Assembly: GCF_014650595.1 (NCBI RefSeq)
Contig: NZ_BMVG01000013.1
Coordinates: 143,310 to 207,309, forward strand
Direction: 5' to 3'
DNA length: 64,000 bases
From: Streptomyces alanosinicus
Lineage (GTDB): Bacteria > Actinomycetota > Actinomycetes > Streptomycetales > Streptomycetaceae
Shown here: positions 44,665 through 52,177 of the stretch, piece by piece
Layout: each line of letters starts with the position of its first letter
How positions within the stretch are numbered: the first letter of the stretch is position 1
The notes under the pieces: model-generated
The model's database searches: none
What the model was told of the DNA's origin: nothing
Seen by the model: only the letters and a program-made list of their open reading frames with translations
Program-made: the position numbers and the translations under genes

Positions 44665-45540
44665 TCAGGACGTCTCGTTCCTGATCCGGTCACGGTGCCG
44701 GCGTGCCGCGCGCACCTCGGCCAGGGCCCCCGGCAGCTTCAGCCAGATCCGTACGACGGCCTCGCCGATGCGCTCGGCCTCACCGGCGTCCTCGACCCTG
44801 CGCCAGCAGTAGTGGGCGTTGAGGGCGTTCCTGCGGACCTGTGCGCTCCGGCTCTCCGGCATGTCGGCCCATGCCGTGGCAACGGCGAGGTACTTGTCGG
44901 CCGCGCGAACCCAGTCCCGGGCCAGGGTGTTGATGTGCGCGGACACCGCGCGGGCCTGGAGCGCGTGCGGATGCGAGGGGCCGAACAACAGGACGACCTC
45001 ACGCTCCAGATCCGCGGCGAGCGTCATGGCGGCCTCGGTGCGGCCGCTCTCCCCCGCCTCCGCGATCCGGGCCAGCCGCTCCCTGAAGCGCTCGGGCGCG
45101 GGCGGGGTCTCGACCACCTCGGACCACTGCTGGTTCAGGATGACGGTCTGGGTCCGCGGGCCCCGTGTCGTGGGGGGGATGGCCGCCAGGTTCAGGGTCG
45201 GTATCACCCGTCCCGCGGCGCGGGGCGCGCCCGGGGTGCCACTCGGCGGGGCGGCCCCGTCCGATTCCTCGTCCTCCTCGACCCGGCCGTCCGGATGGAT
45301 GACCAACGGCCAGGCGGAGCCGTCGGGTTCCAGCGCGAGGGCCCGCAAAGGGCGGCCGTGCTGGGCCGCCAGGTCGACGGCCGTGCTGATCGCGGCGTGA
45401 CGGACGGCGGCGAGGTCGGCGCCGTCGGGCACCGTCACGGGTACTCCGCCCACGCTGGCGCCCCCGTTCGGGTACACGACGATCGTCAGCTGCGGCGCCG
45501 TACCGCCGGCGCCGGGCTCCCCGGCCGCACCGCTCATCAT
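44665..45540 (-). CDS. Hypothetical protein with N-terminal ubiquitin-like and C-terminal TPR-like helices
   Basis: A 291-aa protein. The N-terminal stretch LTIVVYPNGGASVGGVPVTV resembles the beta-grasp start of EsaB/YukD-like domains found in secretion loci, though this is a weak resemblance. The C-terminal half is helical with TPR-like pairs (ESGRTEAAMTLAADLEREVV, ARDWVRAADKYLAVATAWAD). Start at the double ATG 45540/45537. Direct repeats at 45573-45599 lie upstream. Confidence 0.55.
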   Translation of the reverse strand: MMSGAAGEPGAGGTAPQLTIVVYPNGGASVGGVPVTVPDGADLAAVRHAAISTAVDLAAQHGRPLRALALEPDGSAWPLVIHPDGRVEEDEESDGAAPPSGTPGAPRAAGRVIPTLNLAAIPPTTRGPRTQTVILNQQWSEVVETPPAPERFRERLARIAEAGESGRTEAAMTLAADLEREVVLLFGPSHPHALQARAVSAHINTLARDWVRAADKYLAVATAWADMPESRSAQVRRNALNAHYCWRRVEDAGEAERIGEAVVRIWLKLPGALAEVRAARRHRDRIRNETS

Positions 45541-45572
45541 GAGTCCCCTCGTGGCTCCTCCCGCGTGGGCGG

Positions 45573-45599
45573 GCGTACAGGTATCAGGCGTACAGATAT
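45573..45599. repeat. Direct repeat GCGTACAG(G/A)TAT
   Basis: GCGTACAGGTAT (45573-45584) and GCGTACAGATAT (45588-45599) are spaced 15 bp start to start, just upstream of a minus-strand gene. Possible operator; partly similar to the GTATAGACAC element. Confidence 0.4.
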
Positions 45600-45669
45600 A
45601 GCTGATCGAAGGCGGGTTCGAGTTCGGTGATTCCTGCCACGCGAGGACGGCCCCCCGGCAGTACACTGT

Positions 45670-45679
45670 GTATTGACAC
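45670..45679 (+). promoter_or_regulatory. GTATAGACAC-type element (one mismatch)
   Basis: GTATTGACAC lies 23 bp before the ATG of the 303-aa hypothetical gene and 130 bp upstream of the divergent 291-aa gene. Confidence 0.5.
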
Positions 45680-45701
45680 TAGCGAGGTCTGAGGGGGACA
45701 G

Positions 45702-46613
45702 ATGAGCAATGCGGGCGGCGCGGACATGACGGCGTGGGTCGGCCTGGCTGTTTCGGCGGTCGGACCGACGGGCGACCGGCCGTACGACGCATGGCTCGCC
45801 CAGGTCGAGCGGACAGCCGTCGACCTCTGGCTGATGTCCGCGCCGGGCGGCTCCACCGCGCGCCTCGCACAGGCCCTCTCCTCCTGCTCGGCGGTCACCG
45901 GGATACTGACACAGGCGCATCTGGACGGCGGACGGACGAGGGCTCGTCTGGTGGTGCGCATTCCGGGCGGCGAGCACGGCGCCGAGCAGGAACACACCTT
46001 CCACACCGAGGAATTGGTCCACGCGCGGGCACGTGACGTCCTGGACCGCGCACAGCCGCTGATCGGCCATGGTGTACGCCTCCTGCTGGCCGTCGGCGGT
46101 TCCGGGGCGCAGCGCGTGCTCCACATCAGCGACTCGGGCGAGCGTGACCGCACCAGCGTCGAGGTCCGCGGCGCACAGGGCCGGACGGCCCCGTCCTCGA
46201 TGAATCCGGCCCCCGCCGAGGTCCAGAGCGCCGCGTCGGTCCCGGCCGCGACGGATCCGGTGGCCGCCCCCGCACCGGTCGCGCCGATGGCTCCACAGCC
46301 TCCCGTCGCACCGCCGGTCGCCCCCTCCCCGGTCGCCCCGCCCGCCGTCCCGCCGCCCCTGACCAAGGTGCCGGATCCCGAGCCGCCGGGCGCGGTGTCC
46401 TGGGAAGAGGGCTCGGTCTCGGTGTGGCGCAGCATCAACCGCGGCTGGCCCAAGGAGTACCGCACCTCGTGTCTGCTGTGGCTGCGCGAGCGGGTGCAGG
46501 TGGACGACCGGGGACTGGTGCTCAATCTCGACCAACTGATCGACATGGCCGAGCAGTTGCCGGACCCCGACACCCCCCGGGGCAAGGACATCGCGTCCCG
46601 CCATCCGGCCTGA
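45702..46613 (+). CDS. Hypothetical protein of the T4SS-like locus, Pro-rich linker
   Basis: A 303-aa soluble protein. An N-terminal globular domain (about 1-165) is joined by a Pro/Ala/Val linker (about 165-220) to a small C-terminal domain (SVWRSINRGWPKEYRTSCLL). No family is recognised. GAGGGGGA precedes the ATG. Probably a cytoplasmic component or adaptor of the secretion system. Confidence 0.6.
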   Translation: MSNAGGADMTAWVGLAVSAVGPTGDRPYDAWLAQVERTAVDLWLMSAPGGSTARLAQALSSCSAVTGILTQAHLDGGRTRARLVVRIPGGEHGAEQEHTFHTEELVHARARDVLDRAQPLIGHGVRLLLAVGGSGAQRVLHISDSGERDRTSVEVRGAQGRTAPSSMNPAPAEVQSAASVPAATDPVAAPAPVAPMAPQPPVAPPVAPSPVAPPAVPPPLTKVPDPEPPGAVSWEEGSVSVWRSINRGWPKEYRTSCLLWLRERVQVDDRGLVLNLDQLIDMAEQLPDPDTPRGKDIASRHPA

Positions 46614-46621
46614 CGGGTCCC

Positions 46622-47233
46622 TCACGGTCGGCGCTTCTGCCGCAATCGCCGCACGACGCGCCGACCGTTCTCCTCGGCTCGGGCCCACAGGACCAGAGCA
46701 CCGCCGAGCAGAGCGCCGAGCAACCCGAACCGTCCGCCCAGGGCGGCGAAGGCCAGGGCACCGGTGAGCGACGATGCCAGGAAGGTCCAGGCGATGGTCC
46801 GCCAGCGCGCGGTGCGCGGCGGGTACATGTAGATGACCACCAAAGTGGCGACGACGAGCGCGAAGACGGCCACCAGTGCCTGCGCGTAGTACAGCTGCCA
46901 GACCGCGATGAGCGAGGCCTGCTGGCGCAGCAGCGTCATCCAGATCATGAAGGCGAACAGCACCTTCACGTGCTGCATGAAGCCCGAGTGCGCGGTCGGT
47001 TGCGGGCGTCCGTCCTTCTGCCGTCCCTGAGCGGAACCGCTCGCGCGGCTCCTGGACGGGCCACCGGCCTTACCGGTCTTGCCAGCCTTACCGGCCTGGC
47101 CCGTCGTACCGGCCTGGCCCGTTTTGCCCGCCTTACCCGTCGTGCTCTTGGCACCGGGCCTGTTGCTCTTGGCACCGGCCCTGCCGGTGGCGGCCGCCTT
47201 GCTTGTCTTCTTGCCGGTCGCACCAGCTTTCAC
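46622..47233 (-). CDS. Membrane protein with basic low-complexity N-terminus
   Basis: A 203-aa protein. The first 85 residues are Gly/Lys/Thr/Ala repeats (GKTGQAGTTGQAGKAGK), strongly basic. Three to four membrane segments follow (VKVLFAFMIWMTLL, ALVAVFALVVATLVVIYM, TIAWTFLASSLTGALAFAAL, LLGALLGGALVLW). GTG start 47233. Last gene of the minus-strand block with the VirB6-like protein; function unknown. Confidence 0.65.
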   Translation of the reverse strand: MKAGATGKKTSKAAATGRAGAKSNRPGAKSTTGKAGKTGQAGTTGQAGKAGKTGKAGGPSRSRASGSAQGRQKDGRPQPTAHSGFMQHVKVLFAFMIWMTLLRQQASLIAVWQLYYAQALVAVFALVVATLVVIYMYPPRTARWRTIAWTFLASSLTGALAFAALGGRFGLLGALLGGALVLWARAEENGRRVVRRLRQKRRP

Positions 47234-47245
47234 CGCACGGTCCTC

Positions 47246-47815
47246 TCACTCGCCGTTCAGCTTGGCCGACGAGACGACCCAGCCGTCGTCCCCCTGATGC
47301 ATGGCCAGGGCGAGTCGCGCGGAACCGGAGTTGGACTCGCCTTTCAGGGTCACGGTGACAGACGCGTCACCGCTCCGTTCCTCGGCCGGGTCGGGGTCGC
47401 TGACGGAATCCACGGTGGTACCGCCGCCGATCTTCGACAGGAACCGCTTCCAGTCGTCGGGGAGCTGATTCTGCAACCTGGTGACGGCATCGGGCGACAC
47501 ACGGGGCAGGCCCGAGACAAAGGACTTGGCCGATCCCTTTTTGGGGTCGTAGGTGATGTACACCGTGGCGAACGCCTGCGCGACCTGCTGGGGCGACGCG
47601 TCACTGCCCAAGGCCCCGCCGTACCCCCCGCTGATCAGCGATGCCGGGCGGGGGACGTAGAGCGGGGCCATCGGCCGGGCCGGCGGCGGCGAGGCCGCAC
47701 CCCCGCCGGACGCGTCCGCGCTGTTACGCATCCGGCTGGAGATGTTGTTGAGGACGAACCCGAGTATCACCAGCGCGACGAAGAACGCCGCCAGTTTCCT
47801 GCCCCGGTGGCTCAC
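47246..47815 (-). CDS. Conjugal-transfer-type bitopic protein (VirB8/TcpC-like fold)
   Basis: A 189-aa protein with a short cytoplasmic start, one membrane segment (LAAFFVALVILGFVLNNIS) and an extracytoplasmic domain that looks NTF2-like (QVAQAFATVYITYDPKKG, ARLALAMHQGDDGWVVSSAK). This layout matches VirB8-like channel scaffolds. The GTG start overlaps the stop of the VirB6-like gene by 4 bp, so the two are coupled. Confidence 0.65.
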   Translation of the reverse strand: MSHRGRKLAAFFVALVILGFVLNNISSRMRNSADASGGGAASPPPARPMAPLYVPRPASLISGGYGGALGSDASPQQVAQAFATVYITYDPKKGSAKSFVSGLPRVSPDAVTRLQNQLPDDWKRFLSKIGGGTTVDSVSDPDPAEERSGDASVTVTLKGESNSGSARLALAMHQGDDGWVVSSAKLNGE

Positions 47816-50697
47816 GGTGTGCCTCCGCCCGTCGGCGGCGTGGTCTGCGACGGAATCTGGCCCGCGGCCTGCTGGACGTTCTGCAGAGCCTGCTGGAGCT
47901 GCTTGGACTCCGGCTCCCGCTGTCCGAGCGTCTGCCGCAGATCGTTCAGTGCCGTGCTCAGCGCGGTGGCCACGGGTATCTCGGCGGCCAGCGCGTCCAC
48001 CTTCTGCAGGAGTTGCATCCGTCCGTCGGCAGTGGCCGCCTGGCCCATCACCTGGGTCACCGGCAGTTCATTCGCCACTTGCATGAACTGGTTCACATTG
48101 ACCTGGACGTTCGCCGGCTGTCCCACGGCATCGATCCGGTCCGGGGCGCCATAGGTGGCGACTGCCACGGCGGCGTCCCGGCGTTCGGCGTCGAGGTAGA
48201 GGTTCCCCGAGTTGATCTGGCCCTGCAGTTGCCACAGCACCTCGCCGGCGGCATGGGAGCGGTCGATGTTGGCCGGGTTGTTGCCGTACATCGCCAGCAG
48301 GCTGTCGAGGTTCGCCGCGGCCTGCTCCTTGCTCATGTTGTTGCCCTGCAGCATGGACTCACCGCGCTCGATCGGCCTGACCCGCCGCGTCGCGTCGATC
48401 CCGCCGGTGGCACTGCGCCGCAGATTCGCCGGGTGCAGCGGGTCGTCCGGGTGGCGGACACCCGTGCGCCGGTCGAACACCGAGTCGTAGTACTCGCGCT
48501 CCAGCTGGTCCGCCCGCGCGTAGTTGCCGACCTGCCGCTCGTGCTTGACCGCGGCCATCGCGGCGTCCTGAGCGGGCTTGTGCGCCCGCTTGAGGCGCTC
48601 CAGACGCAGGCCCTCCTTGGCCGCCTCGCTGTTGTTGATGAGCGTCGTCGAGGCCTCTTCCTCCTCGCGCTTCCTCTTGCTCTCGTAGCCCGACTTGCCC
48701 GCTTCCTTGGCGTTGCCCAGCTTGGCCGCCGCCGACCGGGTGCGCCGGCCGAGGTTCGGGGAGTTCTTGAGCAGACCCTGGCCGGCCGCCTTGAAGCGCT
48801 CGCCCGCCGTGAGGGTCGTGCCGTTGGCGGCGGCCGCGGCGGAGGCACCCTTTGCGCCGGCGATCATGCTGGCGCCGCCCGTGGCGACGGCGAGGCCGGC
48901 CATGCCGGCCACCTGGGCGGTCTGCTTGGCGAGGTCCGAGCCGACGCCGACGATGGCGTCGCCCGCGTCCTTGTTGCCCATCGCCATACCGGACAGGGCG
49001 CGCATCGCGGGCTTGGCATAGACGCCGAGCAGCACGGTCATCAGCGCACAGGTGAGGATCTTCAGCAGCCATCCCTGGTTCCCGCCCGGGGCGAGGATCA
49101 GGGTGTCCATATAGGTGACGATCACCAGTCCCAGGCCCCAGCCGCACTGTCTGAACACATTGATCAGGAACAGCTCGCCGAGTTTGATCGCGGCGACTCT
49201 GGACGGGCCTGGGAAGATGCCCAGGAGCAGGTAGAACGGCGCGAAGATCATGAGCGTGAACACGCCCAGCTTGGCGGCCAGGAGCATGGCGCAGATGAAG
49301 TACACCGACGAGTTGATGACGATGCCGCCCATGACGCTCATGGCCGCGGCGGAGGTGCGGGCGGTGAAGTCGTTGCCGCTCGCGATGTTGATGGTGTTCT
49401 CGTCCTCGGGCTTCACGTTCCGCGTGTCGTCGCCGAGGAGCCAGGACCAGTTGGAGCTGTCCTCGCCGCCGTAGCACATACGGAAGTTGTTCTGATCGTC
49501 CTCGTGGCAGAGATCGTTGCCCCAGAGCTTGAGGAACGGCACCTTGTCCACATAGTGCTTGTCCCAGGCCATGCTGCCGGACTTGGAACTGCCGCCGACC
49601 TCGTCGCTGTTGCCGTTCCATTTGACGATGGCCGTGAGGACGTCTCGCCCGTCCTTGTCGACCTGGCCGTCCGCCTGCAGGCCCACGAACTGCGCGTTGA
49701 GCATCTCGGGGCCCCACTTCGTGGCAGCCGTGTCGTCGTTGCCCACCTGCCCGTACAGCCATGGGTCGTAGACCAGGGGCACCCACAGGGCGTCCTGGAC
49801 ACACGTCGCCGCTTTGACCTGCGACGACTCGTTGCACGTCGAGGTGTCGGCACCGCCCGTGGTCGGCAGTTTCGCCAGGGACTGGTATCCGGTCGCGGTC
49901 ACGCCACCGACGATGGAGTTGATCTTGGAGCCCGCCAGGGTCGGATTCTCCGCGAACCAGAAGAAGAGTCCGGCGATCAGGAGCATCCAGCCGAAGCCCT
50001 TGAGGACCGCCGTGACTCTGCCGTTGGGCCCGATGTTCTTCCATCCCAGGTAGATACCGCCGAGGGCGCCTACCAGCCCCAGGAAGGGCGTCGCGATGTT
50101 CGACATGGCTTGCGCGATGTCGCCGATGGGTTTTTGCAGGAAGCTGAAGGGGTCGTCGCCGAAGGACCAGCCGATCAGCGCCATGGTGAACAGGGCGAAG
50201 ATCTTCGACAGTTCGAAGATCGCGTTAGGTATGAAGAGGGCCCACCGGTTCATGGAGAAGCAGCCGGGCTTCCAGCCGAAGGCGGTCCATGACAGGCCCG
50301 CCATGCCGTAGCGATGGAAGGACGGCTTCGGTCCCTTGTAGGGCGACTCGTCGGCGTTGGGTATGTACGTGGCCAGCTCGGACGGCTTGATGTGCTGGTC
50401 CACCTGGTCGGTGCCGAGGAACGACTCCAGGCCGGACCCCCGGCTCTCCGGAATCGGCACGTCCATCGGCCCGCACATGGCGAGGATGTCGTCCACGATC
50501 GCGTACGAGGGCGTGGCCATCGTGAACCACAGGGTGAACGCCGACAGCAGCGCCAGCAGCCCGGCCATGACCCGTCGCCTCACGACCCGGAAGCGCTGAC
50601 GCCGGGCACGCGCGGCGGACTTGGGTCGCTTCGAGTCCGGAAGGTCACGGAAGGACGTCAGCCTCGTACGGGCCGCGCCTATGGAAACAACGGCCAT
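47812..50697 (-). CDS. VirB6/TrbL-like polytopic channel protein
   Basis: A 961-aa protein. An N-terminal signal/membrane segment (VMAGLLALLSAFTLWFTMA) is followed by a central polytopic region, with hydrophobic helices at FELSKIFALFTMALIGWSF, FLGLVGALGGIYLGW and FICAMLLAAKLGVFTLMIFA, and then a long soluble, helical C-terminal tail of about 370 residues rich in Ala/Gln/Arg. This matches the TcpH/VirB6/TrbL channel component of Gram-positive T4SSs. ATG 50697 is clear. A reverse GTATATACAC element lies 44 bp upstream. Confidence 0.8.
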   Translation of the reverse strand: MAVVSIGAARTRLTSFRDLPDSKRPKSAARARRQRFRVVRRRVMAGLLALLSAFTLWFTMATPSYAIVDDILAMCGPMDVPIPESRGSGLESFLGTDQVDQHIKPSELATYIPNADESPYKGPKPSFHRYGMAGLSWTAFGWKPGCFSMNRWALFIPNAIFELSKIFALFTMALIGWSFGDDPFSFLQKPIGDIAQAMSNIATPFLGLVGALGGIYLGWKNIGPNGRVTAVLKGFGWMLLIAGLFFWFAENPTLAGSKINSIVGGVTATGYQSLAKLPTTGGADTSTCNESSQVKAATCVQDALWVPLVYDPWLYGQVGNDDTAATKWGPEMLNAQFVGLQADGQVDKDGRDVLTAIVKWNGNSDEVGGSSKSGSMAWDKHYVDKVPFLKLWGNDLCHEDDQNNFRMCYGGEDSSNWSWLLGDDTRNVKPEDENTINIASGNDFTARTSAAAMSVMGGIVINSSVYFICAMLLAAKLGVFTLMIFAPFYLLLGIFPGPSRVAAIKLGELFLINVFRQCGWGLGLVIVTYMDTLILAPGGNQGWLLKILTCALMTVLLGVYAKPAMRALSGMAMGNKDAGDAIVGVGSDLAKQTAQVAGMAGLAVATGGASMIAGAKGASAAAAANGTTLTAGERFKAAGQGLLKNSPNLGRRTRSAAAKLGNAKEAGKSGYESKRKREEEEASTTLINNSEAAKEGLRLERLKRAHKPAQDAAMAAVKHERQVGNYARADQLEREYYDSVFDRRTGVRHPDDPLHPANLRRSATGGIDATRRVRPIERGESMLQGNNMSKEQAAANLDSLLAMYGNNPANIDRSHAAGEVLWQLQGQINSGNLYLDAERRDAAVAVATYGAPDRIDAVGQPANVQVNVNQFMQVANELPVTQVMGQAATADGRMQLLQKVDALAAEIPVATALSTALNDLRQTLGQREPESKQLQQALQNVQQAAGQIPSQTTPPTGGGTP

Positions 50698-50740
50698 GCA
50701 GATCCCCCGATCCCCCGAGACGCCTAGGACTTTAGTTGAT

Positions 50741-50750
50741 GTGTATATAC
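50741..50750 (-). promoter_or_regulatory. GTATAGACAC-type element, reverse orientation
   Basis: On the minus strand this reads GTATATACAC, one mismatch from the consensus, 44 bp upstream of the VirB6-like gene and 86 bp before the divergent 222-aa gene. Confidence 0.5.
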
Positions 50751-50835
50751 GCTAGAGACGTTAGCACGCGGGTCGGACACAACTGGATTGGTTTCACGGG
50801 CATATGCTGCCGATGCTGTGGTGGGAGGTCTGACA

Positions 50836-51504
50836 GTGGGACACGACCCCCGTGGACGTGGCGGCGGCCCGTCGATCCACCAGGCCGCGCTCGACAACCT
50901 GCGGCGCGGCAGCAAGCCGGTGGTGCTCTTCATCGTGGCGATCTTCGGCGTGATGACGCTCTTCATCGCGGGCGGCCTGCTCGTGACCAAGAGCACCATG
51001 CCGGCCGCCCCCTCCGACCCGGGTTCCGCAACCGGCGCCGGGAGCACCCCGGCCCCCAGCGCCTCGTCCTCGCCCGGGGCCGCCGGCGTCCGGCGCGCGG
51101 TGCTGGTCGCCTTCCTGAGCGATGCGGTGGCGAAGGACACCACCCGCTGGTTCCCGGGCGCCTCCGCCCAGACGGACGGCCTCACCTACACCCCGCTGAC
51201 GTCCGGCGACCCCGGCACGGACCGGCCGGACGGCCTGGGACGGGTGTCCTATCACGACCTGCCGGCGGCCGACGCCCGCGCGGTGCTCGCCGCGGTCTCC
51301 CGCCGTGGCACGGTACGACCGGACACGCTCGGCATCACCGCCTCCACAGGCGACTCCAGTAGCTGGACGATCAGCTTCGAGGTCTCGGTACGCGGCAGCC
51401 GGGCCCGCCTGCGGGGCGAGGCCGAGGGATACACGACGACGTCCGGGGCCTCGGTGATCATTCGGCTGGTCTATCCGAAGGATACGACCGCATCGCCGGG
51501 CTGA
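50836..51504 (+). CDS. Bitopic membrane protein, paralogue of the next lipoprotein
   Basis: A 222-aa protein with one N-terminal membrane anchor (VVLFIVAIFGVMTLFIAGGL), a Ser/Pro/Ala linker and a globular extracellular domain (LTYTPLTSGDPG, VRPDTLGITA, WTISFEVSVRG). The domain pattern is shared with the lipoprotein encoded immediately downstream (FTYTPRRTGDPG, VIPGTLTVVD, MFTFKVKT), so they are paralogues with different anchors. GTG 50836 follows GGGAGG with good spacing. Confidence 0.65.
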   Translation: MGHDPRGRGGGPSIHQAALDNLRRGSKPVVLFIVAIFGVMTLFIAGGLLVTKSTMPAAPSDPGSATGAGSTPAPSASSSPGAAGVRRAVLVAFLSDAVAKDTTRWFPGASAQTDGLTYTPLTSGDPGTDRPDGLGRVSYHDLPAADARAVLAAVSRRGTVRPDTLGITASTGDSSSWTISFEVSVRGSRARLRGEAEGYTTTSGASVIIRLVYPKDTTASPG

Positions 51505-51546
51505 GACACCCCGGTCAACACTCCCCCGACACGGAACGGAGACAAC

Positions 51547-52131
51547 GTGCAGGAAGCAAGGCGGACCAAGGTGGCCGTATGCGTGGTCGCCGCGGCCTTC
51601 GCGCTCGCCGGCTGCGGCAACGGAGGTGACGGATCCGACGGCAAGCACAGCCCGTCCGCGTCTCCCACCCAGACGGACCCGTATCAGAAGGCGCCCTGGC
51701 GGCTCCAGGTCGTCAACCTCCTGAGTGCGCTGCACAATCCCGGGGACGGGAAGTACCGAAACTGGCTGTCGGACGATCCCACCTACGACACCCGTGACTT
51801 CACGTACACACCGCGCAGAACCGGAGATCCCGGCTGGGAGAAGCGCAATTACGGAGGAACGGCCGTGGTGTACCCAGGGACGATGAAGCCCACGGAGAAG
51901 AAGGCCTTCTTCAACGCCCTCACTCGGGACAACACCGTCATCCCCGGCACGCTGACGGTCGTCGACCCCAAAGGGGAGACCGTCACCGGCGACAACAGCT
52001 ACATGTTCACCTTCAAGGTGAAGACCACCCGGGGCAACTGGCTCACCGGCACTGCGATCGGCGGCCCCGGCACTTCTGCCGCCAAGGGCCACATCACGGA
52101 ACTCGCCTACGACGTAAAGCCCTCCTCGTAG
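51547..52131 (+). CDS. Predicted lipoprotein of the T4SS-like locus
   Basis: A 194-aa lipoprotein (lipobox FALAGC) with a globular domain related to the preceding bitopic protein. GTG 51547 follows ACGGAACGGAG. Probably a wall- or membrane-associated part of the secretion machine; function unknown. Confidence 0.68.
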   Translation: MQEARRTKVAVCVVAAAFALAGCGNGGDGSDGKHSPSASPTQTDPYQKAPWRLQVVNLLSALHNPGDGKYRNWLSDDPTYDTRDFTYTPRRTGDPGWEKRNYGGTAVVYPGTMKPTEKKAFFNALTRDNTVIPGTLTVVDPKGETVTGDNSYMFTFKVKTTRGNWLTGTAIGGPGTSAAKGHITELAYDVKPSS

Positions 52132-52177
52132 CCCCGCTCCGCTCCCGCCCGCCACGGCGGGAGCGGCGGGAGCGGGC

